The position numbers and the translations under genes were made by a program. From assembly GCA_900314725.1 (NCBI GenBank), contig OMWJ01000006.1, forward strand, positions 52,201 to 116,200: DNA of 64,000 bases. The letters run 5' to 3'. Source of the DNA: an uncultured Bacteroidales bacterium (lineage in GTDB: Bacteria > Bacteroidota > Bacteroidia > Bacteroidales > P3). The notes under the pieces were generated by a model that worked only from the letters and a program-made list of their open reading frames with translations, was not told where the DNA came from and searched no databases. This document shows positions 47,383 to 55,206 of the stretch, one piece after another (the first letter of the stretch is position 1; every line of letters starts with the position of its first letter).

Positions 47383-48136
47383 TCAGTTTTCCGGTATAGA
47401 ACTGTCATATTTTCGCCGTAATCTGATCCACGTACTCCTTAACGAAGTAGGTGCAGATATGCGATGCACCGAGTCGCCAATCGAGAGCAGCATCTTGCCC
47501 ACGGCCGTCACCGTGTAGCGGAAGGTCCCGATGTCCTCCAGCTTCACCGAGCGGCCGTTCTTCATGAACAGCTCCATGATTTTCGGCAGCGACATCAGCA
47601 CGTTGTACACGTCGCCCTTCGAGGCGGTACTGTTCGTAGAAGGTCATCTGCAGCACCCCGTCGAAGTCCGGCATCCCGTTCAGCACCCAGTTGCCCTCGG
47701 CGTTGCGCGTCAGCGCCCGCACCTGCACGGCGGCATCAACAGTAGTTGGCGTAACATAGCCATACACCTCAATCTTTTTTATACCTTTAGACTGGTTTGC
47801 CAGAATGGGTGTGCCATTTACTTTCGGTGTCTTATCCTCTTCTGTGGTTTCTACTACAAAGGGAGCTTCGCTGTCTGTAGCAGTACGATTGGCATCGTCA
47901 TAAAACACGCAACGGGTGATAGTATACCCATCAGCAGGGGTAACAGTTGCAATCCAGCCGTATCCCCACCAGCCCCAGATAGCGGTGTATACTGAGCTCC
48001 CTTCTGTAGTATAACTGAATGAAACGGTTGCCACATTCGCCGTGCTGTAGCTGGCTTGCTCTCTGGCTGTTGCTGTAATTGTGGTCAGCAGGGTTTCGGT
48101 CTGCGCATGTGTGCTCATGCCGGCCATGCACATCAT
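47383..48136 (-). pseudogene. frameshifted surface-protein/HU-like mixture
   Basis: Reading from 48136, the first ~165 codons encode a secreted beta-rich protein (signal to THAQTE, then a region rich in Ser/Thr and ending in NWVLNGMPDFDGVLQ, a motif of surface-protein repeats). After the segment FYEQYRLEG the frame becomes nonsense, while a +1 frame (bases ~47610-47457) continues with DVYNVLMSLPKIMELFMKNG and VKLEDIGTFRYTVTAVGK, the C-terminal half of an HU-family protein. A later shift would reach the final HICTYFVKEYVDQ residues. One or more frameshifts, and a GC rise in the HU part, indicate a mosaic pseudogene or errors. Terminator follows at 47328. Confidence 0.55.
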
Positions 48137-48513
48137 GGCAGCGGCAAAAAAGAATCTAATCTTCTCATTTTTTTTTGAATTTTAAAGTAAATTTATTAAA
48201 CAAAGGTTTGTTGCATATACAATAAAAGACATCCTACCCTCCCCGCCACCGGACTTGGCAGCGAGCAGAGCAATTAAAGAAACAAAAACAATCAAATCCG
48301 CCCTCTCCAGAACAATCCGCTCCGTTCTGGGAGGGGTATTTATTCGCAAGCTACGCATTGCGCAACCCTTCGCCGCATATTTCTCTCCGCAAATCATAAC
48401 ACCACAATTATCGTTACTAACCAATGATATTACCATATAATTCATATATTTCTCATGCAAGATAACGACATCTGGTTTGTCTTCTTGCGAAAAAATATGA
48501 TGTCTTTTTCATT
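48137..48513. other. 377-bp gap without a clear gene
   Basis: Holds a hairpin tccagaac/gttctggga at about 48307-48333 and an ORF on the plus strand (48255-48440) whose residues RKLRIAQPFAAYFSPQ recur in small Bacteroides ORFs; I do not regard it as a protein gene. Confidence 0.4.
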
Positions 48514-49338
48514 CTATTTTGTAGTAAATTTGTCTGCTACATTTGCAACAGTTTCCAAATCGTTATATTCCTTTTTCACCTTTCCACAATCTCCGAGAAT
48601 TGATTTTTTTTGAGTGTCTATGTCTTTCTTAAAGGTTATAATCCGATGTCTAATCACAAATGCATATACGATAAAGTTAATCCACCCTATAATAATTAAA
48701 GACACATATAGATATTTCCACAAATCTCCAATTTCCATTTTTATCCATACCGATAGCAACGAGACAATTCCTGATATACATATGATAAAGGAGAACCCAA
48801 TAACGGTTTTTGACAAAGAAGCAAACCATAAAGAAAATCTGGAAACATTCATTTCACCAAATATCTCCCCCATTATTGTGTATAAGATACAGAGTACAGA
48901 GAAAGAAAAAACAAAGACATTAAACTGACAAGGGATAACATTCTGAACTCCAGGCAAGAAAAGAAGGGTGACAGAATACAGAAAAACAAACAAGCATGAG
49001 GCAGTAAGACCCGTTAGTTCACTCTTCTTTTTCAAATTATCCTCCGCATCAACCTTCAATTGATTGACATTTTTTTCTATTCTTTCACAGTTGATTTTTA
49101 ATTGCTCTATTTGGGAAGCTGTGGTGCCCTCACCTATCTTTATTGGGTTTAAAGCGTCTCTGGTTGTTTTGTCAGGAATAATAGATAAACATTCCTTACA
49201 GACATTATTTATCTTATCGTCTGCGTGAAAAAACTTTGTTTTTAATATATTTGTAAAGAATTCGGAATACCCTAATATGACAAATCCAATTGTCAATGTT
49301 GAAAGAAGTTGGTCTACAGCCAGGAAATCACTCATCAT
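48514..49338 (-). CDS. multi-pass membrane protein, partner of PLD-like protein
   Basis: Unrecognised ~274-residue protein. Hydrophobic helices at ~8-32, then a soluble cytoplasmic segment (~35-95), then clustered helices (~98-122, 128-155, 168-192, 202-226) and a cytoplasmic C-terminus. Its ATG lies within the 3' end of the upstream gene (sequence atgatgagtga), so translation is coupled; together they form a two-gene unit. Possibly the membrane effector of a small defence or toxin module; no family recognised. Confidence 0.6.
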   Translation of the reverse strand: MMSDFLAVDQLLSTLTIGFVILGYSEFFTNILKTKFFHADDKINNVCKECLSIIPDKTTRDALNPIKIGEGTTASQIEQLKINCERIEKNVNQLKVDAEDNLKKKSELTGLTASCLFVFLYSVTLLFLPGVQNVIPCQFNVFVFSFSVLCILYTIMGEIFGEMNVSRFSLWFASLSKTVIGFSFIICISGIVSLLSVWIKMEIGDLWKYLYVSLIIIGWINFIVYAFVIRHRIITFKKDIDTQKKSILGDCGKVKKEYNDLETVANVADKFTTK

Positions 49339-49900
49339 AACCAAATAGATTCAATATGTTAACCTCATTAGTGTCAGGCTTATCAAATAATTCATCAAAG
49401 AAATCGGCCATTTTTGTCGCGATATCCACATTATTCATACTGCATTCAGCAGATCGACATTCTGTGTCAATTTCTATTCTGTAAGCCTTTTTATCCCCTA
49501 TCGTAAAATGAATTTCTTTTTGTTCTTCATCGTCAGCCCTATAGGGTATCGCTGTTGTGGTCTTGACAATTATGTCTTTTCCCTGACTCTTGTAATATGC
49601 TAGACGTTTGTAAAGATTTGAGCCTTTTGCACATCCCTCTTCGTAACCGTTCAATAGAATTCGTACTTTTCCGCCTTTTTCGATGAAATCGCTCAAGGCG
49701 GATATGTATTCCGGTGTATTACCTATCGTCCGACAAAGATTCTTTGCAAATACCCTCACCTCTTCTTTAGACTGTCGGAATATCTGTTCTGTAACGACAA
49801 CGGCGTGGTCTGGGTCAGAATTAAGGAATATTCGACCGTCATTATTTTCACCAAGTTGTTTTACAAACCGCTTGTATTCAACAAGTTCTTCTTGTGTCAT
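49328..49900 (-). CDS. small degenerate PLD-like fold protein
   Basis: A 190-residue soluble protein. Segments VRVFAKNLCRTIGN, GGKVRILLNGY and EIHFTIGDKKAYRIE resemble one half of a phospholipase-D/HKD fold, where the HxK motif is degraded (His present, no classic Lys-Asp). It could bind or cut nucleic acid or lipid. It has its own promoter at 49939 and couples to the membrane-protein gene downstream by overlap, as in small abortive-infection-like pairs. Function inferred only from layout. Confidence 0.5.
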   Translation of the reverse strand: MTQEELVEYKRFVKQLGENNDGRIFLNSDPDHAVVVTEQIFRQSKEEVRVFAKNLCRTIGNTPEYISALSDFIEKGGKVRILLNGYEEGCAKGSNLYKRLAYYKSQGKDIIVKTTTAIPYRADDEEQKEIHFTIGDKKAYRIEIDTECRSAECSMNNVDIATKMADFFDELFDKPDTNEVNILNLFGYDE

Positions 49901-49938
49901 TATTTTTATTTTGTTTTTTTTATTAAAATTTCACTTTG

Positions 49939-49946
49939 CAAAAATA
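49939..49946 (-). promoter_or_regulatory. -7 element, PLD-like/membrane pair
   Basis: Minus strand TATTTTTG followed by C, 39 nt before the ATG of the PLD-like gene. Confidence 0.55.
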
Positions 49947-50017
49947 CAAAATTATTTTGAAATGAAGTAATTTTCTGTAAAATTATTATTCTTGCATGGA
50001 AAAACTGCATTAGCAAA

Positions 50018-50656
50018 AAGAGCCAGTGGATCTTCGGCGGAGACGGCTGGGGCTACGACATCGGATTCGGCGGTCTGGACCACGTGCTGGCCAGCGGCGA
50101 GGACGTCAACGTCGTGGTGGTCGACACCGAGGTGTATTCCAACACCGGCGGACAGAGCTCGAAGGCCACCCCGGCCGGCGCTGTCGCCAAGTTCGCCACC
50201 TCCGGCAAGAAGATTCGCAAGAAAGACCTCGGTATGATTGCCAAGAGCTACGGCTACGTCTATGTGGCGCAGGTGGCTATGGGCGCCAGCCAGGCCCAGT
50301 ACTTCAACGTCATCACCTACCACGGCCCGTCGCTCATCATCTGCTACGCACCCTGCATCAACCACGGCATCAAGATTGGTATGGGCCGCACGCAGAACGA
50401 GGAGAAGAAAGCCGTCGAGTGCGGCTACTGGCACCTCTGGCACTTCAACCCCGCCGAGGAAGATGCCGGCAAGAACGGCTTCCACCTCGACTCGAAGGAG
50501 CCCGACTGGAGCAAGTTCCGCGACTTCATCATGGGCGAGGTCCGCTACAACTCGCTGATGAAGACCTCCCCCCAGGAGGCCGAAGAACTCTTCGTCGCCA
50601 CCGAGCGCAATGCCAAACTGCGCTACGAAGGCTACAAGAAACTGAGCGAGATGTAA
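50018..50656 (+). pseudogene. nifJ: 3' fragment of pyruvate:ferredoxin (flavodoxin) oxidoreductase
   Basis: About 210 C-terminal codons of PFOR: QWIFGGDGWGYDIGFGGLDHV (thiamine diphosphate/Mg-binding GDGW), then DTEVYSNTGGQSSKATP and AINHGIKIGMGRTQNEE-type sequence, ending normally at KKLSEM-stop. The remaining ~970 N-terminal codons are absent; upstream of ~50015 the frame runs into low-GC unrelated DNA. The fragment is GC-rich, unlike its flanks, and keeps its own terminator. Either an ancient captured fragment or an assembly junction. No start codon suggests expression. Confidence 0.88.
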
Positions 50657-50681
50657 ACCGGGGACAACACTCTAAAAACGG

Positions 50682-50715
50682 CAACGGCTGCCGTTCGCAA
50701 GGATGGCAGCCGTTG
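50682..50715 (+). terminator. terminator of the nifJ fragment
   Basis: 11-bp GC-rich stem caacggctgcc (50682-50692)/ggcagccgttg (50705-50715) directly after the stop codon, with T-rich tail. Confidence 0.85.
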
Positions 50716-50723
50716 TGATTGTA

Positions 50724-51659
50724 TTAGTAATTGGCAGGTGGCGTGATATTGTATTTCTTACAAAAAACCCGAACTGACGGGAGTCCAATCTCGGCACGTC
50801 GCTTATCAACGTTACTCACATCCTCTATCTCGACGCAGAAATGCTTCCCTGTTTCCGGGTCAAAGGACAGTTGCCTTCCATAGTATGATTTATTGTTGTT
50901 AAACCAATAAACTATGTCATAGACACTGGCATATACATCGGGATGTAAATTACCTTTAAGCACCTCTTTCTTCAACAAATCCATCATATCGGTGTATATC
51001 GTATCTCTCCCATATTCGTTCAACCCCAATGCTTTCGCGCAATGAACCAAGGCAATCTGTAGTAATTGGTTATTCCACACGTCAACATTTCTCCTGTTCA
51101 ATTTCTTGTTCTTAAGCAAGGAACAAAGGTCTAATGCATTCTGTGCAAATACCGCATTCAGCCATTCGTCTTCGCCAAATCTCCCATCCCTTATTTCCTG
51201 ACAGAAGATTTCGTTCTGGACAATCCGTTCAAGATAGGCATTTTCGGTGGGGTCGATTTGTTGCAAATAGTTTTGGCGTAATGTTGGGTAAATACTGGTT
51301 ATATAGACAATTCGTACTGAGTCGAACGCTCCAATTCTGTCTTCCAATGAGCGAAAGCCTATCACTGGATAAGTTTCATACAATTGCCATCCGCACGCAA
51401 CCATACGCTTGACACAATTAACTGCATCGGCAGTATCTTCTAACGCTAAATAGCAGTCGCGCAGATTGGCAAGGTCCTCGGGGAAAGGATAGTAATTGGA
51501 AAACGCCTCTTCATAGCATTCAACTGCCTGAACATAATTGTTTTCTGCCATTTTCGTAAAGGCATCAATGGTCTTTGTGTAGTATGGAATATACGAAGTC
51601 TATGCCTCCACATATCCGAATGCCATAATCATCAAGTATGCCGGTAATAACCTCTTCAT
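50724..51659 (-). pseudogene. secreted TPR-like protein gene with in-frame amber codon
   Basis: From ATG 51659 the frame reads MKRLLPAYLMIMAFGYVEA, then TAG (51600-51602), then TSYIPYYTKTIDAFTKMAEN and a further ~260 codons without interruption. The stop falls exactly where the usual Q after the signal cleavage site (A|Q) would be; one base change (CAG to TAG) explains it. The rest looks like helical TPR-type repeats (YVQAVECYEEAFSNY) then a domain ending ITPPANY. Downstream ATG 51551 would give a cytoplasmic 275-residue protein lacking the signal. Unknown function. Confidence 0.7.
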
Positions 51660-51678
51660 TGTTTTTTATGAGTTAAGT

Positions 51679-51727
51679 GTTTTCAATCCGTTGTTTCATT
51701 TCTGCATTTTCACCGCGCACAGGTGCG
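51679..51727 (-). repeat. leader repeat A (upstream of the TPR-like gene)
   Basis: Shares the pattern ttgtttcatttctgcatttt plus caccgcgcacaggtgcg with copies B and C. On the minus strand it contains cgcac-ctgt-gtgcg hairpin and a mini-ORF MKQRIENT just before the gene's ATG. Confidence 0.7.
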
Positions 51728-51754
51728 ACGCCCCGCAGAAGACTGAGATGTGCA

Positions 51755-51967
51755 TCAGTTGGAGTTTTTGTCTTTCCTTTTGAGTTTCTGCATCAGATGC
51801 AGAACGAGTGTCAGCACCACTGAAACGATGGCTGCCTCGATGGCGGTGGCGCCCCAATGAATATTGTGCCAGCCGTCGGTAATCCAGTCGGCCACTATCA
51901 GCATTGGATAATCAAACAGGAAAAACGCCACAGCATAACTCCAGTTGTATTTCGGGTGTTCGTTCAT
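51755..51967 (-). CDS. small two-helix membrane protein
   Basis: A 70-residue protein with two hydrophobic helices (YAVAFFLFDYPMLIVADW, ~11-28, and ATAIEAAIVSVVLTLVLHL, ~40-58) joined by a short loop, and a basic C-terminus. Unrecognised. Preceded by leader repeat B. The GC is higher than in the surrounding core genes. Confidence 0.6.
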   Translation of the reverse strand: MNEHPKYNWSYAVAFFLFDYPMLIVADWITDGWHNIHWGATAIEAAIVSVVLTLVLHLMQKLKRKDKNSN

Positions 51968-51989
51968 TGTCTGTCTGTGTGTATTGTTT

Positions 51990-52038
51990 TACTTCATTTT
52001 GTTGTTTCATTCGTGCATTTTCACCGCGTACAGGTGCG
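51990..52038 (-). repeat. leader repeat B
   Basis: gttgtttcattcgtgcattt then caccgcgtacaggtgcggg, the second copy of the ~48-nt leader repeat; on the minus strand MKQQNEV-type reading starts at 52010 out of frame with the gene at 51967. Confidence 0.7.
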
Positions 52039-52043
52039 GGGTG

Positions 52044-52086
52044 GCGTTGCAGGGCCGGCGGCGTTCCGCCGCCGGCCCTGCAACGC
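52044..52086. repeat. perfect 20-bp GC-rich palindrome
   Basis: Left arm 52044-52063 (gcgttgcagggccggcggcg), 3-nt loop, right arm 52067-52086, complementary at all 20 positions. No following T-run on either strand. Lies between two small genes. Confidence 0.9.
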
Positions 52087-52092
52087 TATGCT

Positions 52093-52422
52093 TTATAATT
52101 TCTCGTACTCCCAAAAGTAGTCGAAGACAGGTTCTTTTGACTGCCGCGCAGCTTGATAAAGTTCCTTATAATGTTCCGTTGTATTTTCAGCAGAGCCAAA
52201 CTCTTTACTTTCTGCCCAAATTTCGGTTTTGACATTATATGGACTGATAAATTCACATTTTAGGATTATCTTGTCCTGAGATAAAAGAGCGTTTCGTATT
52301 TTGTCCAAAGCTGCGATTGCATCTTTGGCTTTCACGAAAACATACACCATTCCTCCAACACATTTATTCACGACACTAACGGTGGTGTATCTATATTCAA
52401 TGTTTGACCAATATACCTTCAT
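52093..52422 (-). CDS. hypothetical small protein
   Basis: A ~109-residue protein (MKVYWSNIEYRYTTV...) with no signal peptide or membrane segment; alternating charged and hydrophobic residues suggest a small alpha/beta fold. An earlier TTG at 52452 was rejected because ATG 52422 follows leader repeat C as ATGs do after copies A and B. Unrecognised family. Confidence 0.55.
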   Translation of the reverse strand: MKVYWSNIEYRYTTVSVVNKCVGGMVYVFVKAKDAIAALDKIRNALLSQDKIILKCEFISPYNVKTEIWAESKEFGSAENTTEHYKELYQAARQSKEPVFDYFWEYEKL

Positions 52423-52446
52423 TGTTTGCCTGTGTTTATTGTTTCT

Positions 52447-52494
52447 GTTCAATCTGTTGTTTCATTTCTGCATTCTCACCGCGCAAATACGCGG
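52447..52494 (-). repeat. leader repeat C
   Basis: gttcaatctgttgtttcatt then tctgcattctcaccgcgc and aaatacgcgg; forms a ccgcg/cgcgg hairpin on the minus strand and holds the mini-ORF MKQQIEQKQ (52436-52465). Confidence 0.7.
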
Positions 52495-52565
52495 AACATC
52501 CGCACATTATAACGTCGCAACAGCAATTTTATTGCCCGTGAGGCGGTTTTTATTCAGATAGATTA

Positions 52566-52952
52566 TTAAAGTACGTTTTTCAGATACCGCCCTGTCTTCG
52601 AGCGGTCGCAATGGACAATCTCTTGCGGGGTGCCGCTGAAGACGACTTCGCCGCCGGAGGTGCCGCCGAGGGCAAGGAAGGTGCAACTGAAATTGACGAA
52701 GCTACCTTTGCCGAAGGTGGTCTTGCGGCCGTAGTTGATGTTGAAGGGCGGGAAGACGCACACGGTGTCGTCTATTTCCGAGTCGGTTATCTGCCGCAAA
52801 TACTCGCGCACCTCTGCCTCGGTGTGGTAGCCGCTGTTCATCTCCGCCACAAGACGCATACAACGCTGCTCATCGGCGTACAACTCGTCGCTGCCTACGT
52901 ATGTTTTTCCTGTGGGTTGTTCGTTCATTGCTTCATTAGTTGTTATATCCAT
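52566..52952 (-). pseudogene. chimera: maltose acetyltransferase N-terminus fused to UvrA C-terminus
   Basis: The 128-codon frame starts like a maltose O-acetyltransferase (NINYGRKTTFGKGS and VNFSCTFLALGG, beginning of the left-handed beta helix), then switches after LALGG to GGEVVFSGTPQEIVHC and SKTGRYLKNVL, the C-terminus of excinuclease subunit UvrA. Neither partner is complete: the acetyltransferase lacks the remaining ~90 residues, UvrA lacks ~900. Fusion point falls in a shared Gly-Gly stretch. The DNA is GC-rich. Cannot tell a real fusion from an assembly artefact; a full acetyltransferase copy lies at 58386. Confidence 0.65.
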
Positions 52953-53272
52953 ACGCTTTGCGAAAATTACTTTACATAACGTTTCCGCCTATGTTTTATT
53001 GTCCTCGATGCAACAAAAAACTAAAAGCAGAGAAAATAAAAGAGAAATAAAAAAAAAGAGGACAAGAACTTTAATAGATTCTATCCAAAAAGAGTTTTTC
53101 CCTTAAATTCATGTGTCCGTTTAATTAAAGATTAAAATACATCAACTTTTTAAGGTATAAAGAGTTGATGTATTTTATTAAAGTGTTGGTTTTGATATAT
53201 TGAAAAGTTGATTTTTTTTATTTAAAGACAAACTTTTTCGTAGCCATCTCAAAGTTTATGCTTTTTTATTTT
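52953..53272. other. 320-bp gap with hairpin
   Basis: No convincing gene; a 19-codon frame MFYCPRCNKK on the plus strand (around 52990) may be a zinc-ribbon remnant. A 14-bp stem aaaatacatcaact (53135-53148)/agttgatgtatttt (53164-53177) could terminate the ZIP operon. Confidence 0.45.
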
Positions 53273-54052
53273 TTATCCCATTACAACATCAAGCACCATC
53301 ATCAGCACAAAACCTATTGCAAAACCTATAGTGCTAAGATTGCTATGCTTACCATTAGATGCTTCTGGTATCAGTTCCTCTACAACCACATAAAACATAG
53401 CACCAGCAGCAAAGGCAAGCATATACGGCAGAACAGGCATCAACAAAGAAGCCAACAACAAAACAGCAACAGCTCCAACAGGTTCTACTGCTCCACTTAA
53501 AGAACCTATAAGAAATGATTTCCAACGGCTATTACCTGCTGCCCTCATAGGCATGGATATAATAGCTCCTTCTGGAATATTCTGTATGGCAATACCAAGT
53601 GAGACAGCAACAGCACTTGTTACAGATATGTTTGCCATTCCATTTTCTGCTCCTGCAAAGACAACACCAACTGCCATTCCTTCCGGCAGATTGTGAATAG
53701 TTACCGCAAGAGCAAGCATAGTTGTCTTTGACAAACGTGAAGTTATTCCCTCTGGCTTGTCTGTTCCAATATGCAGGTGCGGTGTCAGTTCATCAATTAG
53801 AAACAAAAAACCTATACCAAGTAGAAAACCTACTGCAGCAGGCAAGACTGACAATGCTCCTTTGTTGGCTTCCATTTCCATCGCTGGAATTAACAACGAC
53901 CACACCGAAGCAGCAACCATAACTCCCGAAGCAAAACCGAGCAAAGACTTCTGCAAACGCAACGACATCTCTCCCTTCATCAGAAAGACAAAAGCAGAAC
54001 CCAACATCGTTCCTAATAAGGGTATAAATAAACCAATTACAATCGTTGTCAT
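53273..54052 (-). CDS. ZIP-family metal transporter (ZupT-like)
   Basis: A 259-residue inner-membrane protein with ~8 helices for divalent metal uptake (Zn, Fe, Mn). Metal-site motifs IHNLPEGMAVGVVFAG and GIAIQNIPEGAIIS in adjoining helices are typical. The loop before them contains a His-rich-type LTPHLHIGTD. Start overlaps the flavin reductase stop by 4 nt (atga), so one operon. Confidence 0.93.
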   Translation of the reverse strand: MTTIVIGLFIPLLGTMLGSAFVFLMKGEMSLRLQKSLLGFASGVMVAASVWSLLIPAMEMEANKGALSVLPAAVGFLLGIGFLFLIDELTPHLHIGTDKPEGITSRLSKTTMLALAVTIHNLPEGMAVGVVFAGAENGMANISVTSAVAVSLGIAIQNIPEGAIISMPMRAAGNSRWKSFLIGSLSGAVEPVGAVAVLLLASLLMPVLPYMLAFAAGAMFYVVVEELIPEASNGKHSNLSTIGFAIGFVLMMVLDVVMG

Positions 54053-54612
54053 TTCAATTGCATACCGTCAGAAAAAGCCTTACCGACTGTCTTACCCAAC
54101 TGTATGTAAGTATGATGTACAGGATCAAAGGTTATCAATGACATTTTCTCTACATCTGGCTTGCCGTCTTCTGCTAAATACTCCTCATCACAAAGGATAT
54201 TGACTATTTCTGCAACAAGATAATAACCTGTTCCTTTATCGTCTATCTTTTGCTTAACACGACATTCAAGTGTCATAGGCAAGTCTTTGAATACAGGTGC
54301 ATTAACATTAGGTGCTTTTTCTATTGTCCAACCTGTCTTCTCCATTTTGTCAGGAGTATTTCTCCCACTTACAACACCTACGTAGTCAGCAGCAACCATG
54401 GTCTTAGTTGTTGCAAAGGCTACCGTAAATTCATCATTTTCTGCAAGATTGTCAGTTGTCTGATGAGAACCTAATGAAACAACTATCTCATTCATATCCC
54501 ATTGACCACCCCAAGCAGCATTCATAGCATTTGCTTTACCGTTTTTGTCGTATGTGCCTATAATCAACACCGGCTGTGGAAGAAGCCACGCCGCTCTCTT
54601 AAAACTCTTCAT
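54049..54612 (-). CDS. flavin reductase-like FMN-binding protein
   Basis: A 187-residue protein with a split barrel flavin-binding fold: AWLLPQPVLIIGTYDKNGKA near the start, AMNAAWGGQWD and VVSLGSHQTTDNL. Members bind FMN and reduce flavins or act on small substrates. It probably supplies reduced flavin or handles the metal imported by the ZIP partner; no more precise role is visible. Confidence 0.88.
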   Translation of the reverse strand: MKSFKRAAWLLPQPVLIIGTYDKNGKANAMNAAWGGQWDMNEIVVSLGSHQTTDNLAENDEFTVAFATTKTMVAADYVGVVSGRNTPDKMEKTGWTIEKAPNVNAPVFKDLPMTLECRVKQKIDDKGTGYYLVAEIVNILCDEEYLAEDGKPDVEKMSLITFDPVHHTYIQLGKTVGKAFSDGMQLK

Positions 54613-54773
54613 GATTATATTTTTTTTGTTTTTTAATAATTACAATCCTGACAACGCTCAAATCCTTTAATTATTGTCTTAGCAATCATAAGGAACAAAA
54701 AACAAACCATTCTCAAATTCGCCTTGCTTGTTGATATGGTTGTTGTATTGACAAAAAGTGTAGTTGCTACTGT

Positions 54774-55142
54774 TTACATTTTATCACAGGATTTTTCTCC
54801 TCGTGCTGCTGGTTGGCAACATTTTGGCAGCTTTTCTATGGCACGTGGATTAGGCTCAAAATTAGCAGTACGGACACCATTCTCAGCCAATGCCTTTTCT
54901 ATTTTCTGAGGATTCGTTTTTTTGTCGCGGTAGATTACAGTAACCGATTTCTTATCTTGATGCAAGGTCCATTCAACAACACCTCGCTCGTATGCCAATG
55001 TCTTTTCAATAGTAGCATTCAAACCATTACAGCAATATCCGGGAATAGAAATCTCTGCGGTTTTTGTATTTTTTTTACTTTGGGCAAACATAGTCGTGCC
55101 ACATAAAACCACAAAAAGAATTATAACAAATGTCCTTTTCAT
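54774..55142 (-). CDS. HMA-like periplasmic metal-binding protein
   Basis: A ~122-residue exported protein; signal ends MFAQSK. A ferredoxin-like HMA fold with IPGYCCNGLNATIEK instead of the usual GMxCxxC, then a second beta strand region KKSVTVIYRDKK. The C-terminus has additional cysteines (PKCCQPAARGEKSC) that would add metal ligands. It lies next to the TonB receptor on the same strand, probably a copper-type import or resistance unit. ATG 55142 is chosen; ATG 55151 adds three residues. Confidence 0.78.
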   Translation of the reverse strand: MKRTFVIILFVVLCGTTMFAQSKKNTKTAEISIPGYCCNGLNATIEKTLAYERGVVEWTLHQDKKSVTVIYRDKKTNPQKIEKALAENGVRTANFEPNPRAIEKLPKCCQPAARGEKSCDKM

Positions 55143-55206
55143 ATTTAACAAAGTTTTTATTAATAACGTAAATCAATTAAAAAAATTATAATACACGATT
55201 TTTAGA

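Noticed and set aside
47464..47995. Plus-strand ORFs in the GC-rich stretch (His/Arg-rich frames)
   Set aside because: They are opposite-strand shadows of the HU/surface-protein frames; composition is typical of antisense GC-rich reading.
48255..48440. A 61-residue ORF ending in a Bacteroides-like RIAQPFAAYFS stretch
   Set aside because: Likely a conserved noncoding or translated-repeat artefact; no RBS, promoter or family.
50026..50718. Overlapping 230-residue Arg-rich frame over the nifJ fragment
   Set aside because: It is a frame-shifted shadow of clear PFOR coding sequence with no initiation signal.
51679..52494. Integron gene-cassette array with attC sites
   Set aside because: Repeats precede each ATG rather than follow each stop, and I see no RYYYAAC/GTTRRRY pair or integrase.
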